The notes: generated by a model from the letters alone, not told the origin. A stretch of 64,000 nucleotides of DNA from Epiperipatus broadwayi (GCA_028023455.1 JAQFVV010000283.1:1009501-1073500), one strand, 5' to 3'; positions 22,448 to 35,326 are shown, counted from the stretch's first letter. Numbers and translations: made by a program.

Positions 22448-24997
22448 TGAAACAGACAGATCGGAGAACCGATCTTCGTTTCAGGTGTTTTTATGTACGG
22501 TAATTCAAACCACTGTTCGCCCGCAGTGAGATTTTGTCTATTTTAATTTATAATAAAAATTAGTTATATATTCTATAGTTTATCAGTCAATATGTAAAGA
22601 TGCCGTATATAAATGTCGCAAACCATGAAATAATATTTGTGTGTGCGTGGTTTGCGAATTTATATCATTTAATTTAAAGTTTCAGTGCGGGCGTATTTGT
22701 TTTAAATTTTAGTTTTAAAATTGTATAAAGTCGTTTAAAAATACTGATCAAAAATCACATTCCGTTGATCAGTGTTTTTAATTAAAATCTAATTGCACAA
22801 ATGTTCAGAGCAATTAAGTTGTATTCAAAATTAGTAAGGAATTTTGATATGTAATTACTGTATCGATTTAAAAATAGGATATTAAATTAAAAGATTGCTA
22901 AAAACAGATAATTGATTGTTGGTCAAGCTGCATCGCTAGAGGCTAGAGAAAGTAGGCGGAGCCTAAAACAAAAACAAGTCGGGAAGGTCAGCAGTGGCTA
23001 TTTTAAAAAAAAAACTGGCATTCTAACTTTTGTCGTGTTTGAGAGAGGTAGTCTCGAGACAACACAGCAGTTAATAATAATTCAAATATCTTATTAAGAA
23101 GTTTACCAGTGAATCGCAATGTTGATGGGCTAATTGCCAGGAGCTGGTCTCTGCCCGCCAATATGGATCCTCGTGCCGCTGTTTGATCATGTTTCATATA
23201 CTTCAGAATTCCCAACTTCCAATCTCAAAATTTACTATGCCTTACAAATAACTTTCAAAAATGCGCGCCTACGTCGTCACAAGCCAAGCTAGATGAAGAA
23301 AAAGAGAACTTTGTTACACGAACTTTAATTTTCTTCCGTGCTTAATGTTATCAATCAAGTGAATCATATGTAAGTTTTTATATCATTTATAATGCTATTA
23401 TTTAACCTGTCAGTAAATTTTCTTTTCTTTTTTTAACCCTCTGCTCTAGTCTTTAGAAATCATTTATAAAATTGTAATTAATAGTAATAATATTTCAACT
23501 GAATGCATTTATATTTTCTTATGTTGCTTATTTCATAAACAAACATTGCCAATAGTAATATTTCCAAATCTGTGTAAACTAGTGTGTAATAATGATCAAT
23601 TTAATTTAAAAGTAATTTCATGTTCTGAATTAAATATTCTTTCACATTCCGAGTTAGTAAATGTTAAATCACTTTATTATTCTATGTTCAGTTGTTATAA
23701 AATTACAATCCAAGTTTCAATCTTAAATATATATATAATCGTTTCAAAGTGTTCATTAATGTTATGTATAATATGAGAAATAATTCATTGCGTAATTTGA
23801 TACTATCGCTACCGCCTGTCAACCCGAAGGGTTAGAGTTTCAGAGTAAATTTAACTAATTATTGTTGTCACCGTCAGTTTAAGTCCGCTACGTTTTATTG
23901 GGGTAAGGATCTCAGCCTGTGGCGTAGAAACAGACTAATAGATTCCAGGTTTTATATAATTTCTTTTAAAAATCCGCTTCAAGTATTCGTCCTTCATGTC
24001 TGTGGCAATGCCTTCCCTTCGCTGAAGTCAGCGTCTCGCCATTCTACCATTGGGGAATGAAAGCAGTTTTTCTTTCCCGGTAATCTCTTGGATCACCGGG
24101 GTTCGAAATGATCCCGGCTGGTTGTCGTGTCCCGGAACTACTTGGGGGCATTAAGCCTTGTCAAAGTACAAGCCGCCCGGTATTCCGTTAATGCACCGCA
24201 ATTGATTACTGTAGGGCTTTTGAATCCAGGCAACCACCAGTTCATCTATCTTCCATGTCGTATTTATATAAAACCACCAGCACATCTATCCTTTATGTCG
24301 TATTTATATAAAACCACCTCCACTGTTCGTCTACGTTCCGGCTCGAGCCTATTCTAATAAAATAAGTTAATAAAAATCTTTAGATAAATATTTTTCCAGT
24401 GCTCAAATACTCTGATTCTCTTAACCACCCGTCAATCATTTAACTACCCAGCTATTGGCATAAGTTTGTTTACTAAATAAAACGTTTACTAAAGACTAGT
24501 AGCCAAATACAAGAGGGTTCATGGAAGTCTTACCGTACTGTTAACATTATATTATATGCTTTGTATTTTCATGTTGAATACTATATTTATCCGCTTTCTA
24601 TTTGTCTTATTTAACACTATATTTATATGCTTCATATTTTGTTCATTAAACACTTTATTTAATCTAAATTTTTGTGTCCTCCACCTTATTACTCTCTAAG
24701 TCTATTTAGCCACTTACTGTCTGTATTGGCAACTTAAATATATACGTTACATAAATGACCGTTCCAATATCTATAGTCTAATAAACCTATATATCATTAA
24801 CTGTAAGAATTTTGTCCATGTTCTAAGCTGAGCTAGAAAAGGGATAACCCCGTGCTGTTATAAAGTCATCATCGGTTAGTCATACCGGGGTTTGGGTTTG
24901 AATTCAGTTGGCGTTTTGGGAATTTATTCTTAAACGTGGGCTGGGTTTGAACTCGGGTACTGTGTATGAGTAAGCGTGGTGGATTTATACCGGTACA
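22448..24997 (+). repeat. 3' LTR of the Gypsy element, about 2.55 kb
   Basis: Starts TGAAACAGACAG and probably ends GGTACA. The terminal hairpin GATCGG-AGAA-CCGATC occurs at both LTR starts. Near 24243-24320 a 40-bp unit (catctatc...tatttatataaaaccacc) is duplicated in tandem. The last 0.9 kb has no partner in the truncated 5' LTR, so its right edge rests on the CA end and the AT flank. Confidence 0.7.
24235..24320 (+). repeat. 40-bp tandem duplication inside the LTR
   Basis: Two copies of catctatc, then atgtcgtatttatataaaac, then cacc. Each unit contains a TATA-like tatttatataaaa. Confidence 0.85.
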
Positions 24998-25383
24998 ATA
25001 TATATATATGCATAAGTATCTGAATATGTATCATACAAAATACTTTAATCATTAACAAATTAATAAACATTATTCTATTTTTAATAATATAAATAGTGAA
25101 TGATTTTAGATATTTATATGGATATAGATAGTCACACCTTGTTATAAGTAATTCAATCATTAATTATTAGTTTAATTCTACAGACCAATATTATTCTATT
25201 TTAAGAATATATTAATAATAAGATGTTAAATGTATATATAATAATGACGCACTTAAGTGCATATTCTAAAATAAAAAATTATTTCAATTGTTGGTTTTTA
25301 ATTTTCTTTAACTTCTAAACCAAATTATTTTCACAATCTAATTTTAAGTCAATTATTTTATATAGCACGATGTTTTTTACAAA
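24998..25383. other. AT-rich spacer, no supported feature
   Basis: TA array followed by AT-rich sequence. The 76-codon minus ORF at 24930-25160 spans the LTR edge and looks random. Confidence 0.5.
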
Positions 25384-25655
25384 CTGTAATATTTTAAACA
25401 GCATTAAACTATTGCACATGTGCCTTGGATTTTAACTATAAAATGAATGAATACAAACCCTTCAAACACATGATAAAGTCTTTGGAACTATAAAATGAAT
25501 GAATACAAACACTTCAAACACATGATAAAGGCTTTGGAAAAGATTCTATCTTTCCCAAAGACTATCATGTGTTTGAAGTGTTTGTATTCCATTCATTTTA
25601 TAGTTAAAATCCAAAGCGCATGTGTAACAGTTTAATGCTGTTTAAAATATTACAA
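25384..25655. repeat. Foldback element (family FB-C) with duplicated left arm
   Basis: The outer left (ctgtaatattttaaacagca) and outer right (tgctgtttaaaatattacaa) are inverted. Inside, the block actataaaatgaatgaatac, then ttcaaacacatgataaa, occurs twice on the left and once inverted on the right. The upstream words tatatagcacgatgtt and gcacatgtgcctt are shared with the foldback at 54.8-55.4 kb. Confidence 0.85.
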
Positions 25656-26034
25656 TCTAATTATAGAAAATTTAGATAACACATTTAGTAATTTTATTAA
25701 ATTTTTCTAACTCTAAAATAAATCTTTCATCAATTACATAATAAAATTCCAAGAAAATATACTTAGTTTCTATCTTGTGGTGGCTTTTAAATGTGTTTAA
25801 TGTTTTTAATGGTCAATTATGATTCTTTTCAACTAAACTAAAAGTTATTTACTTAAAAAAAAAATTTCTATTTTTTTTTTTTAAAAATTAGAGTGAAATA
25901 GTTCTAGTAAAGAATGTTTTTTTTAATTTAATGTTGTATTGAATTGAAATGATGTGTGTGTATTTATTTATGGAATCGATTTTCTTTATGTAAAATATAT
26001 ATAAACATAGTAGTAAATATTTTTATCTGTGCTT

Positions 26035-26345
26035 TTATGCATATGAAAAGTAGTGTTTGTATATCATATAGTACAGGAGTTTCTCTATAAAATGATTTCT
26101 GGTATGGCATGTCATGGTTAACTAATAAATAGAATAAATTTTGGCAATCCTCAGCTCAGTTCAGCTTCAATAATTTTTGAACTTGCGTATATAAAATAAT
26201 GTTTAAATAACACATAGTGTGGGAATTTCTTAGTAAAATGGTTTCCAGTGTACATTTCTGGTATGGCATGTCCTGGTTAACCTATAAATGAAATAAATAT
26301 TGGCAATCTTTAAATCATTTCAGCTTCAATAATTTCTAAACTTCA
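26035..26345. repeat. Diverged direct duplication, about 170-bp period
   Basis: tttctggtatggcatgtc, then tggttaac, then a stretch ending cagcttcaataattt, occurs twice (about 26095-26180 and 26255-26340). No coding signal. Confidence 0.7.
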
Positions 26346-27164
26346 CCATCAGCAGTCAAAAATCTAGTACATACATATGGGCTATAAAACATCATGGGGA
26401 AGTTGTCCCAACACACTTCTCTAAGAAATTTAAACTCAATAAACATGAACGCTAGCAGCAACTTCTGTTTTGAAGCTGATGTTCTATTTATATAAGCAAT
26501 TAAATTGGTTTCACTAATTGGAATTTAGAGCAAAAACATTGACAATTTTTTTTCTTGATTAATAAAAACAAAATAAATAAATTATCATGGTTCTCTTTTT
26601 AATATATAATCTTCAAACTAAATGTAAGTTTTAATTAAGAAATTAAAAAAAAGTTATAGAATTGTCATTATAAAGGAAAGGTATTTTTATTTTAGCAAAA
26701 AAACAAAACAACAACAATTACTTTGTTGCTTTGCGATTTAGATTTTTATCTCACTCAGAAATAAATAAAATTAAATATATTTCTTAAACAATGAATTTTT
26801 TCTATCATTCAAATAGTTTGTAATATTTGAACCATATCAAGAAATATTATCTAACCCTTTTATAGGGCAACAGATCCATTGTTCTACCTGGTGACACATT
26901 TTGTAACCTTTCAATTTTTTATTTTATTATTAAATCATTATTCTAAATTAGAATAGGGTAAATTGAATTGGATTTAGTAGAAATATATGCTTACAAATGA
27001 ACAACATTCTTAAAAAAAATTATATTTGCATTTTGCATATATTAAAAAAATTATTTCATAACGAGGACAAGAATGCTTTCATTATTCAATGGTCATTAGA
27101 AAAACAGAAAATTATTACATTTTTTTTTACTGAATTTTTTTTAAAAACACAAATAAATAAATCA
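26346..27164. other. AT-rich spacer, no supported feature
   Basis: No repeat partner seen. The 63-codon ORF at 26997-27188 is Lys/Phe/Ile-rich low-complexity translation and is not called. Confidence 0.5.
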
Positions 27165-27350
27165 CACAATCACCATCTCTTATGCTAGCACATAACTGTT
27201 ATTAAACAGGCAAAACTCTCCATACCATAGTGCCACCCTGGATCCCAGAAGGCACTAGATGGGGATTTTATGCACAAGCCTTCTGGCATCTATTGATTAC
27301 TCTGGTTAGCACATGGTGGCACTACTGTATGGAGAGTTTTGCCTGTTAAA
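27165..27350. repeat. Foldback MITE, family FB-A, copy 3 (short)
   Basis: Left aaacaggcaaaactctccat and right atggagagttttgcctgtt are inverted. The interior keeps cttctggcatctattgatta and the agtgccacc word. The left flank contains the tgctagcacataactgtt words seen in copy 2. The internal block of the long copies is deleted. Confidence 0.85.
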
Positions 27351-27754
27351 TAAATAAATGTTAATTTCTGAAAAATCTATCAAATTCTGCTTTAAAATAT
27401 TAATTTTTTTTTATAATTTTTAGAATATTTGAAAACATCTTAACACATTGTCGGTAATGACATTTAATGATCAGTTTCAGAAGATATGATAATTGTAGTT
27501 TTCTTCATTACTGATACATTAGAATTTATTACTTTCTACTTTTAAAAATAAAACACACACATATGTATTATAAAGATAATATTTTGACTGCTTTAAATAT
27601 AACGGAATATTAGGTGTGCAAAAGTAAATATTTATATTATGGTTAATATACATTAGAATAAAAATGCTTAAATTCAAACCCTTGCAATAATAGTAACCAA
27701 GCATCTATGATAATGATGATACAATGTAGCAATGAAGATTAAACTAAGTATAAT
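27351..27754. other. AT-rich spacer, no supported feature
   Basis: No recognisable ORF or repeat. Confidence 0.45.
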
Positions 27755-28190
27755 TATCACATGATCACCATCTCTTAATGGTTTAACACCAATCCTGCCT
27801 AATAGGATAGTAGTGGCTATGGTTGTTAAAGAGCCAAAGACACCAAAATGTATGGATGCTAAACTGAGTTCACACCCATATGACTATATAAGCTATTGAG
27901 CTTAGATTGAAAATATTATTGTGTTTTCAATTTCATTCTCATAGTTTGGTAGTTAAGTAGAGATAAAGGGTTGGTTACTAGAGGGTTGCATTAGATCCTA
28001 AGATCTAGGTGCAGTGCTCTCAGATTCAAAGCTCCTCACTGATGAAGGCCGCAAGCCTGAAATTAGTTGGAGGATATTGGATGAGTAGGCACTAGATAGG
28101 GATTTTATGCACAAGCCTTCTGGAATCCATTGATTACTCTGGTTGGCACAGGGTGGCACTACTGTATGGATAGTTTTGTCTTGTTTAAGT
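27755..28190. repeat. Foldback MITE, family FB-A, copy 4 (lost its left inverted end)
   Basis: Starts with the outer cacatgatcaccatctctt word. It then runs through the long-form interior in the orientation opposite to copy 6: ggttgcattagatcctaaga, then aggatattggatgagtaggc. It ends cactactgtatggatagttt. The opposite terminal arm is missing. Confidence 0.75.
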
Positions 28191-29266
28191 ATAATTACTT
28201 CTAAAAGTGTTTTTAATTTGTTTTTTTAGTTTCAATAATTAAAAAAAATGTGAAACATTCAGGTGCAAACCTTCTAAATTGAAAGTTTACTTTGGGAAAA
28301 TTTATTAATGCAAGAAGTTAATTAATTTTTTATTAAAGTTTGCTGAAATAAGACTGTAAGTTTTTATAATTTCTATTCATAAGTTAATTACTCTTTAATA
28401 GAGCCGAAACAAGTAATACAATTAAGTCAAATGTCATAAACTATTACCAGTTTTGATATCCCATTAAAATAATCAGTCTATAAGCTCCAATGCCATTATT
28501 TTGCAGTTTGCAAGACCACTGGTCAGCTGACTGACCGATTGCTATTATTTCATAGTAAGGTACAAGTCTTTGTATATAAATATCACATTGAAATCCAGAT
28601 TTTTATGCATAAAATAATCATAATGGTGCGTTTTTAAATATTAATATTTAATTCAAGTATTAAAATTTAATAATATTAGATGCTTAATATTTAAATAACA
28701 ACAGTATGACTATTAAATGCTTTAAAATCGTATATTTTATGAATAATATTTATGTGGAAAGGTCTTTACACCTTACGATGCTTACTGCAAACAAAATATT
28801 GATTTAACTTTAAAACAATTGCTTGAAAGGTCTGATTGACTCGTTATGTTTGCAAGATGTCAAGAATGAATAAGAATTTATTGGTGATAGTTGATTGACT
28901 TTTTAAAATTTTATTAAAAAATAATAACTTAAGCAATATGCACATTTTGCTTTATATACAGGCATGCAAGAGTTTATGCTTGTAATCTAATTTTTATGCT
29001 CTGCACAGATTCAACATGTATAGGCTATTTCATTTAGAAACATCCATAGAAAGTAATAAATGTAAAGTCAAAATAAGTTGTTTTTTTAATTAGAACTTTT
29101 TAATGTATTCATCACTATTTTTATTATAAAAATTAGCTTCTTTTTTTTCAGTATATCAAAAGTAATGGAACTAAACAATTCCAGTATTGCAAATCTTCAT
29201 CATTCGTCATTTTTACATACATGCATATATATATTGATTTGAATATCGTGTATATATATATATATA
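28191..29266. other. AT-rich spacer, no supported feature
   Basis: No paired repeat or coding signal noticed. A TA array lies just before 29267. Confidence 0.45.
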
Positions 29267-29515
29267 TTGTAACAACAATAAAAATAATAAATATAATGAT
29301 AATTAACTATTATATACAGTCTTTCAATCTGCAGAAGTACTTTTGGTTAATTCCTTAATCCTCCTCAACTGCAGTTAAATTTGAATTTAACAGCAGTTGA
29401 GGAGGCTTAATGCCAGTTGAAGAAGGTTAAGGAATTAACCAAAAGTACTTCAGATTGAAAGGTAAAATATACTAGTTAATTACCATTGCATTTATTATTT
29501 TTATTGTTATTGCAA
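29267..29515. repeat. Hairpin element (family FB-D), about 250 bp
   Basis: The left arm (acaataaaaataataaat, then tcaatctgcagaagtacttt, then cctcctcaactgc) is answered by gcagttgaggagg, aaaagtacttcagattga and atttattatttttattgtt. The right arm has a small extra insertion (ttaatgccagttgaagaagg). A related single arm lies at about 43975-44130. Confidence 0.85.
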
Positions 29516-30029
29516 TAGTTTTTTAATTAACGGGCATTTATTTGTATTATATATATATTGAAAGATAAATATCTATTAGTAACAAACTTTCTATTAGCCA
29601 TTTCAATAATTCTGAATTTAATTCATCATTTATGGGTTCCTCCTTTTTAAACCTTGTTTAATATAACTCTATATATTATTGCATATGCTCTAATGTCTTC
29701 TTGATTTTCTATGTGTCAAATTTGGAAGATTTATTCTTTCTTATTTTATATATAACAGCCCATATAAATAGTTATTACCCTATGTTGTTAGTCTCACAAA
29801 ACACTCCAAACAATGTGTAATAGTATGAATAGCATACCAATATTCCAAAACTTACAAATGCAAAAATTATTTATTATGATATAAAAATGTATTCAAAACT
29901 ACAATTTTTATAGAACATTACTCAATGAAAAAGTTAACTTGTTAAAAAACAAGTCTAAATGTGGTTATCCCTATGCAATGTAAAAACCTGTAATATATGT
30001 TCCTGAAGGTTTGTGATGATTGTATATTA
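29516..30029. other. AT-rich spacer, no supported feature
   Basis: No recognisable ORF or repeat. Confidence 0.4.
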
Positions 30030-30187
30030 GATGTGATAATATGTTGGACCATTTTCATTATCCATAAGTAAATATTGAATGTATAGTAAAATTAAATTTT
30101 ATTTAAACTTTTCAAATACAAACAAGTTGTTAGTATTAACACCCAAATAGACAACACAGGTTAGTAATGACACAATGTTTTTAAGTA

Positions 30188-31174
30188 CATCTGGGTCTCG
30201 TTTTATGTGGTAGATAGATTCCACAGAAAACCTGCATTAAAAAAAATCACACAAAAATAGACTTAACTTACCTTGAAAAATGAGGGATAAGGTCTGTAAT
30301 TTTCAGAATTAGCATAAAAGCAAAGCAACAAAGAAAAATTACTTTAAAATTCGCATTAAAAAAATAAGCAAATAAAGTATGATTAATTTTAAATATTTGA
30401 AAAAAATTAATACAAGACAAACTTTTTTTACTTTTTTTTATTACTACAGTATTTAATTTTACATTTTTTATACATATTTTAATCATTACCGCTAGCGTTC
30501 ATTTGTAAACGGGAAAGAAATCAGATTCGATGTTATGTGATGTGATGTATTGTGGCTTCTCCTTAAATGAAATCGAGAATCTCTCTGCAATTATGCCCAG
30601 AGAAACATGTTAGCCACTTTATTTTTATTCATGATGTGATGTACAATTAGTGCCATTTTCAGTCTTGTGCTATGTTAATAATTTTCTGTTGCTATATTAA
30701 AAAATGAGATCGAAATCAATACAAAAAGATTATACATTATCATTAAAAAGATTATTTTCAGTTTATGAAATCTTCATTTTTTATTTTAAAAATCTAAAAG
30801 ATTATTTATTTCTGTTATATATAACAAAATATACATTTTAAAAGTTTAATTTTTTTGAATATTTATTGCTATATTATTGCGATATTTTTATATGTAAGTA
30901 TGAATCTATTATTATTATTTATTCATTAGTATAAATAGGTTATTTACATAGAAGCTAAAATTCTAAATACAGCTTCAGGCCATATTCATATTAGCTGCTA
31001 ATATAACTTATATTTTTTTTAAAAAAAGGATTTCAAGTGAAAATAAGTTATTAATAATTTAAATTTCTTGATATCTAATAAATATAGTGGAATATGAAAG
31101 ATATTAAGAAGAAACATGAATCGCGTAACTTAAAAATTGCATTAAAATAATCCGCATAAAACGAGACCCAGGTG
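30188..31174. mobile_element. Tigger/mariner-like MITE, copy A
   Basis: Terminal inverted repeats are catctgggtctcgttttatg on the left and cataaaacgagacccaggtg on the right, flanked by TA on both sides (30186-30187 and 31175-31176). TA duplication and the TIR wording resemble pogo/Tigger-type Tc1/mariner elements (inference from style). No transposase is encoded. The interior differs from copies B and C and includes a block (atgcccagagaaacatgtta) also found near 60.25 kb. Confidence 0.85.
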
Positions 31175-31341
31175 TAGTCTTATTCACCACTCTTATTCAG
31201 GTATTTCTGGTCTGACTAGTTACAGTATTAGTATAGGAGTTGAACTTGAGCAGAGTGTTTGCCTTAAATTTCATATTTGACAATCTAAAGGTGCAAGTTT
31301 GACTCCTATGCTAATACTGTCACTGGTCATACCAGGAACAC

Positions 31342-31377
31342 CTGAAGAAAAGTAGAGAGTAATACTACTTCAAATGT
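31342..31377 (+). ncRNA. Conserved hairpin motif in FB-B copy 3
   Basis: CTGAAGA (31342-31348), stem AAGTAG/CTACTT (31350-31355 and 31365-31370), loop agagtaata, then CAAATGTT. The counterparts in copies 1 and 4 keep the stem with different bases. Confidence 0.5.
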
Positions 31378-31736
31378 TATGTCATTACTAACCTGTGTTG
31401 TCTATTTATGTATTATTATTAACAAGTTGTTTGTATTTGAATAATTTAAAATTTTCTGTACATTCAACATTTATGGTAGACGTTGGAAATAGTCCAATAT
31501 ATTATCAATGTAGGACATGCTGTTTCTCAATTTATCATGTCATATAAATTTAAATGATTGGCAGTTATATGCTAAAATTTATTCTCAAGGTAAATAAAAA
31601 TAGAAAAAATATTGTGATAGTGTAGTATTTCATAATGAGCATTGTTAAGGCAGTCAGCATAAAGAAAAACATTTTTTATAAAGAAATTTAATTTATCCAT
31701 ATGCTATGTCAGTAATTGTCATATCCCATCTTACAT

Positions 31737-32380
31737 TCAAATAATGGACTATTCCAGATTTTATATTTTGATCGGATTGAATATCATCACCTATTGGCCT
31801 AGTATTGACATTCGATGTATTTTATCTATATGTATAACCATTGGTCCATGGCAATGAATGCTCAATCCAACCAAGATAAGATGGAATCTGGACTAGTCCT
31901 TTATTTGAAGGCAAAGTGAGTTACAATTGCACATTACATTATATATACAATCTTATATTTTTACCTGCTATTGGATTGGTAGTGTTAATCTCCTTATAAC
32001 TATAGAAGAAAGGGACTTATGGTTTGCTTAGAAGTTTATCTACTACTTCCAGCTGTATTGTGATAGCTTGCCTTGTGAATAGGTATGATGACATATCTGG
32101 TTGTTCTGTGACAGCTTACCTCACATGTGATTTCTATCTAGCAGCTTCCAGTTCTAACATGGGTATACTGCCATTCAGATTTGATAGTTGTTACCTGACC
32201 TTACCTCCAAATGAATTAATTATTTATAAACAGATCTCCATCCATAATGATAGCAATCAAATTCAGTGTCATTAGATGTATGTTATCTATACAAATAACC
32301 ATCGGTCTGTGGTGATGAATTTTCACTCTGATTAAGATAAGATGGAATCTGGACTAGACCATTATTTGAAGGCATGGTGA
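31737..32380. repeat. Inverted repeat with an extra direct copy of one arm
   Basis: Left (ttcaaataatggactattcc, then tcggattgaata) and right (caatccaaccaagataaga, then tggaatctggactag) form an inverted pair in 31737-31915. The right-arm block aagataagatggaatctgga recurs near 32333 together with its flanking words. The 83-codon ORF at 32024-32275 between them has no recognisable domain. Confidence 0.6.
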
Positions 32381-32519
32381 GACATGACAATAATATAAAA
32401 AATTTGATACTATGTGTCATGTCTGCAAATATGACTGGGCAGCCAGCAAATGAATATATACAATAAAAGACTCATAATATTTTAAGTAATCAGAATAGCA
32501 AATAGTTTGTAACACACTA

Positions 32520-32960
32520 TCTCTACAGTTTTCTAATGTCCAATTCCCTCGATGTACATTCAGGCTGGCTGCTACAAAGGGGTTCATAATGGGCTAGGTT
32601 TACGCACACCTTGGTTTCAGTACAGTTTAGCTGTACCTAAACACATCATAGTGTAGCACTGCAACTGACTATAAGCTTCTTACAGCTTCCATCTCTGCAA
32701 CAGTCCACCAGTAACTCCACTTGAAAACCACTGGAAATTCAACTTTTCATTCAGCTGCTATCCGGACAGTTTCCTCAGGCTTTGGCCTTCCAATCTCTGT
32801 GGGTCTATTCAGCTATGCCCGTGAATTACATTTCCACTGAGTGCTGGACATTAACTGAAGCACTGACACTAGATCTCTCCTAACGGAATTGAACATGAAA
32901 GTCAACTACAGATGCACTCGAAAATAGCCTGACATACTTGTTACATACTCTTTTTATAGC
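32520..32960. other. Less AT-rich island of unknown origin
   Basis: Clearly richer in G and C than its surroundings, without a long ORF. On the minus strand a good TATA box (CTATAAAAAG at about 32949-32958) sits at the upstream edge of the island. It may be a solo LTR or a promoter. No boundary repeats were found. Confidence 0.3.
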
Positions 32961-34239
32961 TTTCTGATAACTGCAACAATTAATTACATTCTCCAATAAG
33001 GTAAAGTCTCTTATCTAGAAATATTTGCAATCAGCAAATATTTCTTGGAATTTTGTCAATCGCCATTACGTTAATGCTTTAATTAAATTCCTCAGTTATC
33101 AGTACACGATCTAAAAACAATCTCTCAAATCTAGCTTTTCTGGAGTGCACAAACGTGTATGCACTTTTTACAAAATACAACACTATGGATGATATTTGAG
33201 AGCAAATATTATATATTAAATATTCATTTTAAAAATAAAAAGATAAGATAAAAGCATCACATATCCAAGCATAGTTGTAACAAACAACTTCTTAAGACAA
33301 AAGTTTCCACTCCGAATATAGTTTACTTTTTGACACACAAAAAAATGAATTGTTAGAAAAAAAATCAGGATAATTCATTTATTATTCAGTCTTAGATGAG
33401 TACAAAATTTAAAAGTAAAAAGTTTGCAATTTTATACCAAATGTTTAGATATCAACACAAAAATAATATCAATGAATAGTTTGTTATTATTTTTATCTTT
33501 AAATACAATTTCTGAAACACTGTACAAAAGGATATAACTTTTATTACGGTTTTTTTTTCTAAATTTACAATGCAAAAGTTTTTTATTTGATAAAAAATGC
33601 CGATAAGTAATGTTTGAATTTATATATTTTTTTATTTAAATAACTTTCTAATTATTTACCTGCCAATATCGTTATAAAATCAGATTGGCTAATACATTAT
33701 TTGAATTGGTTCAATTAATATTATTTGTAAAAAATGTTTTAAGCAACGAATATCTTTTGAATATTTTCCCTTTTACTGGTTATTTTTATGAAGGCCTCAA
33801 ATATTAAAATAACGTAAAAAAAATGGCGCAACTTTAAAAAAAAAAAAAAATTAGGATTTTAGAGTAGTGATATATTGATTATATGCACACATGAAAATTA
33901 ATTTTAATTAATTCCGACATAATTTAACTCATTACAATTTTAAAACTGCTCTATGTTCTTTGGTGTAATAATCGAGTATCAGATTCTAGAAAGTAAGTCT
34001 CAGATCGATTTCACTTTTTGCTCTTCTACCATTCAAATTTTTATGAATCTCTCAGTAATAAAGTCATCAATATAAATAAAGCAAAATTAAATTGATATTT
34101 TATACCCAGTTTTTAAGAAAAGAATCATCAGTTAATTTTAAAAAAAAGACAAGTAAAACCGCTCTGTCAAAAAATGATTAATTTTCAATATAATTTTAAA
34201 TAAAATATTTCTGTGCATTACACATCTTATTATATATAC
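32961..34239. other. AT-rich spacer, no supported feature
   Basis: Poly-A/T-rich sequence, no ORF above noise and no paired repeat noticed. Confidence 0.5.
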
Positions 34240-34355
34240 AATGGCCTTTAGATTACAACCTGGATTTAAAAGTGGTTTTAGCACTGTGACTTACATCCAA
34301 TTATTGATATAAGTTACCAAAAGTACAACGAATATGAGATACCATTATACTTTGG

Positions 34356-34564
34356 TTTTAAACCATCAAACATCACATGATCATCATTCTTTATGCTTAC
34401 ACAAGCTGTTTTTCACAGAGGCAAAATTCTCCATATAGTAGTGCCACTCATTGCAAGCCAGAGTAATCAATGGATGCAGGAAAACACTAGATAACGATTT
34501 TATGTACAAACTCTGCATTTATTGATTACTCTGTCTTGCACTGAGTGGCACTACTGTCTATGAA
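34356..34564. repeat. Foldback MITE, family FB-A, copy 5, with 9-bp TSD
   Basis: Sits inside the RT pseudogene, flanked by atactttgg on both sides (34347-34355 and 34565-34573), which is single in the intact LINE context. Inside are aaacatcacatgatcatca, caaaattctccatatagtag and the arms ccagagtaatcaatggatgc / attgattactctg. The right end stops at tgtctatga, short of the family's usual end. Confidence 0.85.
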
Positions 34565-35326
34565 ATACTTTGGATTTGTAGATTATGAAAAGGCATTTGA
34601 TTCTATAACATTTTATACTGATTAAAGCATAAATCATCAAGATATAGATCCAGGATATTAACATGTTCCGAAGAATATTTATCAGGATGCAAGGCAATGA
34701 CTAGAAGATTAATTTTGAGAAAAACGTATCACAAAATAATTTCATATATTCAAACGTTTTACAGTATTTTTACAAGAAATATCTTTTATGGATTAAAAGG
34801 GAAAAAGTTAAAGTAAATGATGATTATTTAAATCATCTAGATTTTGCAAATGATATGATTATTTTTGCAAATAATACTTCAAAGTTTTCAGAAAATGCTG
34901 CAAGAGTTATAAAATGAAAGCAAGAAAGTAAGATTAAAGATAAATGCCAGAAGGATTAAAATAATATTCATTGGAAATTATCAGAATGTAATAATATTCA
35001 ATGGATTTTCTGAAAAGAAATTAGAGATTGATAATGATGAATTAGATGTTAACTATAAGAATCTTGATCAGATTATTACTATAGGTGGGAACATAATAGA
35101 TGATATTAATCATAGAATTAAACTTTGGTGGCGTGATTTTGATAGTAAGAATGTAATAGTAAAATAAAATATACCTATATATTTGAAAGAAAGGTTTTTT
35201 AAACAAATGTGTTTTAACTGTTCTTACTTATGGATTAGAAGCTTGGACAATTAACTGAAGAGCATTACAGAGACTTCAGAATATTTAGCAATGTAAGAAG
35301 AGATTATGTTAAGAGTATTAAGCAGG

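Larger units (their letters stand above)
20359..24997 (+). mobile_element. Internally deleted Ty3/Gypsy-type LTR retrotransposon
   Basis: Two long, almost identical repeats (20359-21959 and from 22448) flank only about 490 bp of interior, which encodes an integrase C-terminus. The 3' LTR can be followed to TTTATACCGGTACA|atatat (24997), and the 5' LTR starts atatat|TGAAACAGACAG, so ATATAT lies on both sides. The first LTR stops matching after ggggaatg and jumps into integrase. One deletion therefore removed the end of LTR1, the primer site, gag, protease, RT, RNase H and most of integrase. It cannot transpose on its own. Confidence 0.8.
30030..31507. repeat. Foldback MITE, family FB-B, copy 3, interrupted
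   Basis: The outer left (atatgttggaccattttcat) and outer right (gttggaaatagtccaatata) are inverted, as are ttcaaatacaaacaagttgt and acaagttgtttgtatttgaa. The left arm is broken at a TA by the Tigger-like MITE (30188-31174). The right arm carries the intact CTGAAGA-hairpin motif (31342-31374). Confidence 0.85.

Noticed and set aside
32024-32275. 83-codon ORF with Cys and Ser richness
   Set aside because: Lies between repeat arms, no domain and no splice context; could be chance.
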